From Streptomyces humi (GTDB lineage Bacteria > Actinomycetota > Actinomycetes > Streptomycetales > Streptomycetaceae), in NCBI RefSeq assembly GCF_001005085.2, contig NZ_LBMU02000051.1, positions 1 through 49,120 on the forward strand: 49,120 nucleotides of DNA. The letters run 5' to 3'. A program made the translations under genes and the position numbers. Below are positions 44,823 to 49,120 of this stretch, in pieces (the stretch's first letter is position 1; each line of letters begins with the position of its first letter). The notes beneath the pieces are model-generated. The model had not been told where the DNA came from. It worked only from the letters and a program-made list of their open reading frames with translations, and did no database searches.

Positions 44823-45290
44823 TCAGGTCTCGTCGATCTCGAACTGGTCGTACTTCTCCATCAGCGCCACCATCTCGGCCCGCGTCGGCACGTTGCCGTC
44901 GGCGAGGAGCTCCGCCAGGCCCGTGAAGTAGGCCTCGCGGTTCTCCGCGGGCGTGAAGATGATCAGCATCTCCGCGGGCGCGTCACTGTCGTTGCGGAAG
45001 CCGTGCACGGCGTGCTCGGGCACGTGCAGGAAGTCGCCGGCGTGGGCCTTGTGCCAGCCCGTGCCGTCGTGGACGGTGACCTCGCCCGAGATGACGTAGA
45101 AGGACTCCGAGATACGGGTGTGGTAGTGCGGGGCCGCTCCGGCGGCGCCCGGCAGCATGTGGTGGTGGAAGAGGCCGAGACGGCCGTCGGTGGTCTCGGC
45201 GAGGGCGATGTACCGGGTGGTCGTCGTCTGCCCGATCCGGACCGTGACGGCGTCACCGAACCTCTTCAGGGTCGACACCAGAAGAGTCAT
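44823..45290 (-). CDS. Single-domain cupin
   Basis: A 155-aa cupin. Motif 1 is complete, PHYHTRISESFYVISGEV, giving two His and one Glu; motif 2 ends PEHAVHGFRN with the distal His. A metal-binding site is therefore likely, fitting a small dioxygenase, isomerase or sensor. ATG 45290 (MTLLVSTLKRFG) overlaps the stop of the cysteine-synthase-like gene (ATGA), so it is translationally coupled; a longer frame would extend back into that gene. The coupling suggests it acts on the product of that PLP enzyme or protects it. Confidence 0.87.
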   Translation of the reverse strand: MTLLVSTLKRFGDAVTVRIGQTTTTRYIALAETTDGRLGLFHHHMLPGAAGAAPHYHTRISESFYVISGEVTVHDGTGWHKAHAGDFLHVPEHAVHGFRNDSDAPAEMLIIFTPAENREAYFTGLAELLADGNVPTRAEMVALMEKYDQFEIDET

Positions 45291-46273
45291 GAGCTCTCTT
45301 CCCACATACTCAGATAGCGCTCGCCGGTGTCCGGCAGAACGGTCACGACACACCGGTCGCGGTACTCGGGACGGGCGGCCACCAGGCGCGCCGCGTACAC
45401 CGCGGCCCCGGCGGACACGCCCACGAACAGGCCCTGTCCGGCGGCGAGTTCGCGGGCGGTACGCAGCGCGTCCGCGTCACTGACGGCGATCGCCTCGTCG
45501 ATCAGGGAGACATCGGTGGTCGGAGCGACGAAACCGCCGTTGAGACCGGGGATGCGGTGACGTCCGGCGCGCCCGGCCGACAGCAGCGGGGAACCCTCCG
45601 GCTCGACGGCGACGATCCGCACGTCGGGGTCCTGCTCGCGCAGGTGACGGCCGATGCCGGTGAGGGTCCCCCCGGTGCCGACCGCGCAGACGAGGGTGTC
45701 GGCGCGGCGCCCGGTCGCGGCGAGGGCGGCGGTGATCTCGGGACCCGTCGTGGCGTAGTGGGCCTCGACGTTGTCCGCGTTCTCGTGCTGGCAGGGGAAC
45801 CAGGAACCGGCGGTGGCCGCGTGGATCTCCTCGGCCTTCTCGATCGCGCCCGGGTAGCCCAACTCGGCCGGGGTCTGCACGACTTCGGCGCCCAGCGCCG
45901 ACAGCAGGCGGACCCGCTCGGTCGTCGCGTTGTCCGGCAGCACGATGACACAGCGGTAGCCGCGCGCCGCGGCCAGCGCGGCGAGTGAGATACCGGTGTT
46001 GCCGGAGGTGGCCTCGACGATCGTGCCGCCCGGCGCCAGATCGCCGCGCGCCTCGGCGGCCTTCAGCATGTACAGCGCCGCTCGGTCCTTGCTGCTGGAC
46101 ATCGGGTTGGCCGCCTCCAGCTTGGCCAGCACCTCGGCGCCCGGCGCCAGGCCCTGGAGTCTGAGGCGGATCAGCGGGGTGGCCCCCACCAGGTCGTCGA
46201 TCCCGTCGGCGACGGCCGGGCGGACCAAGGGCGGCAGGGGTGAACGGGGCGGGCGGGGTGCCAGGGTGGGCAT
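45287..46273 (-). CDS. Cysteine-synthase-like PLP enzyme (beta-replacement)
   Basis: A 328-aa fold-II PLP enzyme. Lys62 in NPMSSSKDRAA should bind PLP; TSGNTGISLA holds the substrate carboxylate and GTGGTLTG the phosphate. It replaces the acetyl of O-acetylserine with a nucleophile. Sulphide gives cysteine, but homologues in secondary metabolism accept amines, hydroxyurea, cyanide or azoles. ATG 46273 (MPTLAPRPP) follows GAGGGA; the longer frame has no such site. The gene order acetyltransferase - this enzyme - cupin - EamA exporter, and coupling to the cupin, argue for a dedicated beta-substituted-alanine step over housekeeping cysteine synthesis. Confidence 0.92.
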   Translation of the reverse strand: MPTLAPRPPRSPLPPLVRPAVADGIDDLVGATPLIRLRLQGLAPGAEVLAKLEAANPMSSSKDRAALYMLKAAEARGDLAPGGTIVEATSGNTGISLAALAAARGYRCVIVLPDNATTERVRLLSALGAEVVQTPAELGYPGAIEKAEEIHAATAGSWFPCQHENADNVEAHYATTGPEITAALAATGRRADTLVCAVGTGGTLTGIGRHLREQDPDVRIVAVEPEGSPLLSAGRAGRHRIPGLNGGFVAPTTDVSLIDEAIAVSDADALRTARELAAGQGLFVGVSAGAAVYAARLVAARPEYRDRCVVTVLPDTGERYLSMWEESS

Positions 46274-46425
46274 GATGTGATCCCTCGTCAGATGAAGCGG
46301 ATGAGTCATGCGTCATGCGTTGGATGAGTTGGATGAGCTGGATGGGGCCTAATCAAGTCGGGCCAGGGCCATGCAGGTTGGGTCGGCCGGAGGGGAGGGG
46401 GGAGGAGACGGACCGTGGCCCCGGG

Positions 46426-47133
46426 CTACCAGGAACCGGCCGACGCGATGCTCGCGACGACATCCTCGGCCGGGCGGCTCGGCTTCCGTCCGGTGGCGGT
46501 GGCCGCCAGCATCCGCATCCCCGGCGGCACGTCCTTGTTGACCAGGGCCTGCGCGCCGATCACCGCGTCGTCGCCGACCGTCACCGGGCCGAGCACGGTG
46601 GCGTTGGTCCCGAGGATGACGTTGCGGCCCACCACCGGATGCCGGCGGTCGCCCTCCGGCCGGGCGTTGTCGCTCCACCAGCCGACCGCGCCCAGCGTCA
46701 CCTGGTGGTAGATCGTCACGTCGTCGCCGACGGTGCAGGTCTCGCCGATCACCACCGCCGCTCCGTGGTCGATGAAGACCCGGCGGCCGAGCACCGCACC
46801 GGGGTGGATCTCGACGGCGGTCAGCCGGCGTGCCCAGCGGGCCAGCAGGCGCGCCGTCATCCGGTGCCCCCGGGTGTGCAGCCGGTGCGCCACCCGGTGC
46901 GTCCACAGCGCGGTCAGCGCGGGGTGCAGCGCCGCCTCCAGGCGGCCACGGACGGAGGGGTCCCGCTCCACGACGACACGCAGGTCCTCGCGCATCAGGC
47001 GGAGGAGACCGGTGCCGGTCAGGTCGGGAGGGGTGGCGGACGGCACGGCGCGGGCGGCGTCCGAGCCGGCCCGCCGGAACGGCAGGACGGACGCGGGCTC
47101 CTTGGAAGTGGCGCTCACGGAGTCTCCAGTCAT
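46426..47133 (-). CDS. Serine O-acetyltransferase (CysE/EpsC type)
   Basis: A 235-aa left-handed beta-helix acyltransferase. It has an N-terminal helical domain (LMREDLRVVVERDPSVRG...HPALTALWTHRVAH), then the hexapeptide-repeat domain with IHPGAVLGRRVFIDHG and GETCTVGDDVTIYHQVTLG, the catalytic His in FIDHG and the acetyl-CoA loop. It makes O-acetyl-L-serine, the co-substrate of the cysteine-synthase-like enzyme downstream. GTG 47118 is five bases after CTGGAGA and is better supported than ATG 47133, which has no Shine-Dalgarno sequence. The gap of about 150 bp to the next gene contains repeats of TTGGATGAG. Confidence 0.92.
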   Translation of the reverse strand: MTGDSVSATSKEPASVLPFRRAGSDAARAVPSATPPDLTGTGLLRLMREDLRVVVERDPSVRGRLEAALHPALTALWTHRVAHRLHTRGHRMTARLLARWARRLTAVEIHPGAVLGRRVFIDHGAAVVIGETCTVGDDVTIYHQVTLGAVGWWSDNARPEGDRRHPVVGRNVILGTNATVLGPVTVGDDAVIGAQALVNKDVPPGMRMLAATATGRKPSRPAEDVVASIASAGSW

Positions 47134-47563
47134 CGGGGGGCGGTCGCAGAAGGGGCCGGGACCCGTGTCCCGGGGAAGAGCGGGGAACCCGGAACCCGGC
47201 GGTCACGGTGGGGTCCGGGCCTCGGGGAGAGCATCGCCGCCGCCGTTCCCGTTCTCTTCCCGCCCGGATCCCCGGCCGCGACCATCCGCCCCGGCCGGGA
47301 CCGGACAGCCGCCGACGAACCTCCGGGCCCCGACCGGGAGCGGCGGGGGAGCGATCCGGGAACGCCCGGCGGGACACTCCCCCCGAGCGCCGCTCCGCGC
47401 CCGTATGCGCGGGGGGCACGGCCAGGACGGCCGGCCGCGCGACTCACCCTGCGAGAGAGCAATCACCCATGTACGAACGATCAGTTGTCCGGGGTACCCG
47501 GAACGCGAGCGACCACGGCGTCCGGCGGATCCCGGCCGCCGCCGAGGAGACGAGGACCCAGCC
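47134..47563. other. 430-bp divergent intergenic region
   Basis: It lies between the serine acetyltransferase (-) and the ATP-grasp gene (+) and must carry promoters for both. I see no convincing palindrome, operator or protein-like frame; codon-position bias is absent. GAGGA at 47552-47556 is the ATP-grasp ribosome binding site. Confidence 0.6.
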
Positions 47564-48754
47564 ATGAGTGCGACGGCCGACCACGAACAAGACCCATGTC
47601 CGGCAAGCGACGCCGCGCAGCGGCTGCTGCTGATCTGCCCGTCGCCGCGCCTCGTACGCGCGGCAGTCGCCGCCGGTTTCGCCGTACGGATACTCACCGA
47701 CACACCGCTGCCCACGGACGGCACCATCCCGCCGGGGGTGCCCGTGGACCTTGTCGACCTCACCGACGAGGCCGCGCTGACCGAAGCCATCACGGTGTCG
47801 GTCCACGCGCACGGCACGCAACGGCTGCTGGCTCTCGCCGGCACGGCCGAACTGCCCGCGGTCGCCGGGACCGCGGCCCGCCTGGGCGTGACACCCAACC
47901 CGGCCGACGCGGCCCGTCTGCTAGGTGAGCCCGCCGCGATGCGGGCCCTGCTCAACGGCAGCCGGCACTCCTACGTCCCGGCCGCGCGGGCCCGCACCGC
48001 ACAGGAACTGCCCGCCGCGGTCGAGGAGATCGGCGGCCCGGTCACCGTTCGCTCTCTGGCCTCCGGCACCGGTCGGGCGACCGCGGGGGAGCCGGCGGGA
48101 GAGCGGGCCTACCTGGTCGAGCAGTACCTGGAAGGCCCCGAGTACGGCGTGGTGACCCTGACGGCCGACGGAATGCACCGGGTCCTGGGCGTGGTGGCCC
48201 TGCACGGCGCCTGGCACCCGGGCTGCCACCTCTTCCCGGCGCCCCTGGCGGAACGGGACGAGGCGGAGGCACGCGCGATCGTGACCGAACTGCTCGACCT
48301 CGCCGGATACGAGTTCGGGTACGCCTACACCGTGGTCGTGCTGACGGCCGACGGACCGCGGGTGGTCCGGTCCCGGTCCGGGTTCCCCGACGAACCGCTG
48401 GCCTCCCTGATCGAGGTCGCGACGGGCTTCAGCGCGGACGAGGAACTGGTGCAGGCGCTCGCCGGGAAGCCGGTGAGCGCGCCGACGGCCGACCGGTACG
48501 CGGCGGTGGCGACCTACCGGTTGCCGACGGGACGGCTGTTGTCGGTGTCCGGACTGGAAGCGGTGACCGAGCTGCCGGGTGTCCACCGGGTGCACTTCCC
48601 GTACGAGTCCGGGGACGACATCCCCGGCGACGGCCACAGCTCCGAGGGCTACGTGATGCTGAGCGCGGACTCGCCGCAGGACGCCGCGGGAACCGTCGCG
48701 GCGGTGGGCAGGCTGCTGCGCGCCGAGATAAGCCGCCGCCCCGACCGCGCCTGA
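47564..48754 (+). CDS. Degenerate ATP-grasp-fold protein
   Basis: A 396-aa protein whose layout matches carboxylate-amine ligases of the ATP-grasp family. It has an N-terminal Rossmann-like part (LLLICPSPRLVRAAVAAGF), a middle with PVTVRSLASGTG in the lysine/glycine-loop position, the hinge strand VEQYLEGPEYGVV, and HPGCHLFPAPL. The C-terminal strand where family members keep Mg-binding Glu and Asn (EvNpR) reads VVRSRSGFPDE, and the preceding HtE position reads YTV. It may have lost ATP/Mg catalysis or use other ligands. GAGGA is seven bases before the ATG. It is divergent from the serine acetyltransferase and so probably belongs to the locus. Confidence 0.75.
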   Translation: MSATADHEQDPCPASDAAQRLLLICPSPRLVRAAVAAGFAVRILTDTPLPTDGTIPPGVPVDLVDLTDEAALTEAITVSVHAHGTQRLLALAGTAELPAVAGTAARLGVTPNPADAARLLGEPAAMRALLNGSRHSYVPAARARTAQELPAAVEEIGGPVTVRSLASGTGRATAGEPAGERAYLVEQYLEGPEYGVVTLTADGMHRVLGVVALHGAWHPGCHLFPAPLAERDEAEARAIVTELLDLAGYEFGYAYTVVVLTADGPRVVRSRSGFPDEPLASLIEVATGFSADEELVQALAGKPVSAPTADRYAAVATYRLPTGRLLSVSGLEAVTELPGVHRVHFPYESGDDIPGDGHSSEGYVMLSADSPQDAAGTVAAVGRLLRAEISRRPDRA

Positions 48755-48918
48755 GCCGGCACACCGCCGGGGGCGGATCCCGGTGTCCCGAACCCCTTCC
48801 CGAGTCCTTCCCTTCCGGGGCCGACGTCCCGGTAACGGATGCGGAATGTCCCGGGAGCGGCCGACGAGACCTTTCTTTCTGTCAGCACCGCAGACCGCGA
48901 CGACAGAAGGCGGACCTC

Positions 48919-49120
48919 ATGACCAGCAAGGGTTTCGGAACCTCGGCGGGCCTCTTCGCCACCGCGGCGATCACCGTGGCTCTCGGCCTCGGTGTCGCCG
49001 TGGGCGCGACGGCCACGGGCCCCGCCTCGGACGAAGGCCCGAACCTCGTGCCCCGCGTCTCCCTCGTCCACGCCCTCACGCCCACGTCCGACGAGGGTCC
49101 GAACGTGGTCGCGGTCGGTG
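48919..49120 (+). CDS. Small secreted protein with DEGPN repeats, 3' truncated
   Basis: ATG 48919 follows AGAAGG with eight-base spacing. The visible 67 residues start MTSKGFGTSAGLFATAA, with a hydrophobic core ending near VGATATG, a good signal peptide. Two copies of a SDEGPN(L/V)V motif, about 20 residues apart, follow. No known domain is visible, and the frame is open at the window edge. It is probably a small exported or cell-wall protein; the promoter must be in the 164-bp gap upstream. Confidence 0.65.
   Translation, partial: MTSKGFGTSAGLFATAAITVALGLGVAVGATATGPASDEGPNLVPRVSLVHALTPTSDEGPNVVAVG

Noticed and set aside
31278..48754. A D-cycloserine-type cluster (arginase fold, CysK, DapF-superfamily enzyme, ATP-grasp, EamA exporter all present)
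   Set aside because: The parallel is striking, but the ureohydrolase is distant from the others and lacks both metal His. The isomerase is PrpF-type, the ATP-grasp looks degenerate, the acetyltransferase is CysE-type, and no DcsA-like heme enzyme is visible. The extra operon is not explained.
48756..48770. Terminator after the ATP-grasp gene
   Set aside because: Only a 5-bp CCGGC/GCCGG stem is visible, too weak to call in this GC-rich sequence.

Overview
The window is very GC-rich. Its genes are dense, many overlap by 4 bp (ATGA/GTGA), and third codon positions are strongly G/C-biased. Modular type I polyketide synthase (PKS) genes, a crotonyl-CoA carboxylase/reductase, two bacterial P450s and several STAND/TPR proteins all point to an actinomycete, most likely a Streptomyces chromosome. 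No tRNA, rRNA, CRISPR array or insertion sequence was seen.

Region A (1-23230, + strand) is the 3' end of a modular polyketide cluster. The window opens inside an acyltransferase domain. Three collinear PKS proteins follow: a partial module (AT-DH-KR-ACP), a two-module protein (KS-AT-DH-KR-ACP / KS-AT-DH-ACP) and a terminal module (KS-AT-ACP-TE). Next come a type II thioesterase, a 14-TM MFS exporter, a P450, a crotonyl-CoA carboxylase/reductase (alkylmalonyl-CoA supply) and a second P450. The last two modules have no ketoreductase, so the released chain should carry a 3,5-diketo terminus, a classic precursor of a pyrone, pyridone or beta-keto-lactone. One AT has a very unusual active-site sequence and is the best candidate user of the CCR product.

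Region B (23318-36457) is an accessory stretch. It holds an NB-ARC/TPR protein, a polytopic membrane protein resembling GT-C mannosyltransferases, a small lipoprotein, a translationally coupled pair (small membrane-anchored-like protein plus P-loop/TPR NTPase), a ureohydrolase-fold protein lacking two metal-binding histidines, a divergent MarR/EamA pair with two overlapping operators, and a long PLP-dependent Orn/Lys/Arg decarboxylase.

Region C (36535-48754) looks like a compact amino-acid-derived biosynthetic locus that I do not recognise. A tightly coupled minus-strand operon encodes a bicupin, a glutamine-dependent asparagine-synthase-like amidotransferase, a PrpF-type isomerase, an acyl-CoA-dehydrogenase-fold flavoprotein, a dihydroorotase/hydantoinase-type cyclic amidohydrolase and a flavin reductase. 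Upstream, past a 19-bp-stem hairpin, a second minus-strand group encodes serine acetyltransferase, a cysteine-synthase-like PLP enzyme, a cupin and an EamA exporter. A divergent gene encodes a degenerate ATP-grasp protein. Together they suggest O-acetylserine made into a beta-substituted alanine, then oxidised, cyclised or amidated, and exported. This is the most likely undescribed system here. The window ends in a small secreted protein with a repeated DEGPN motif.
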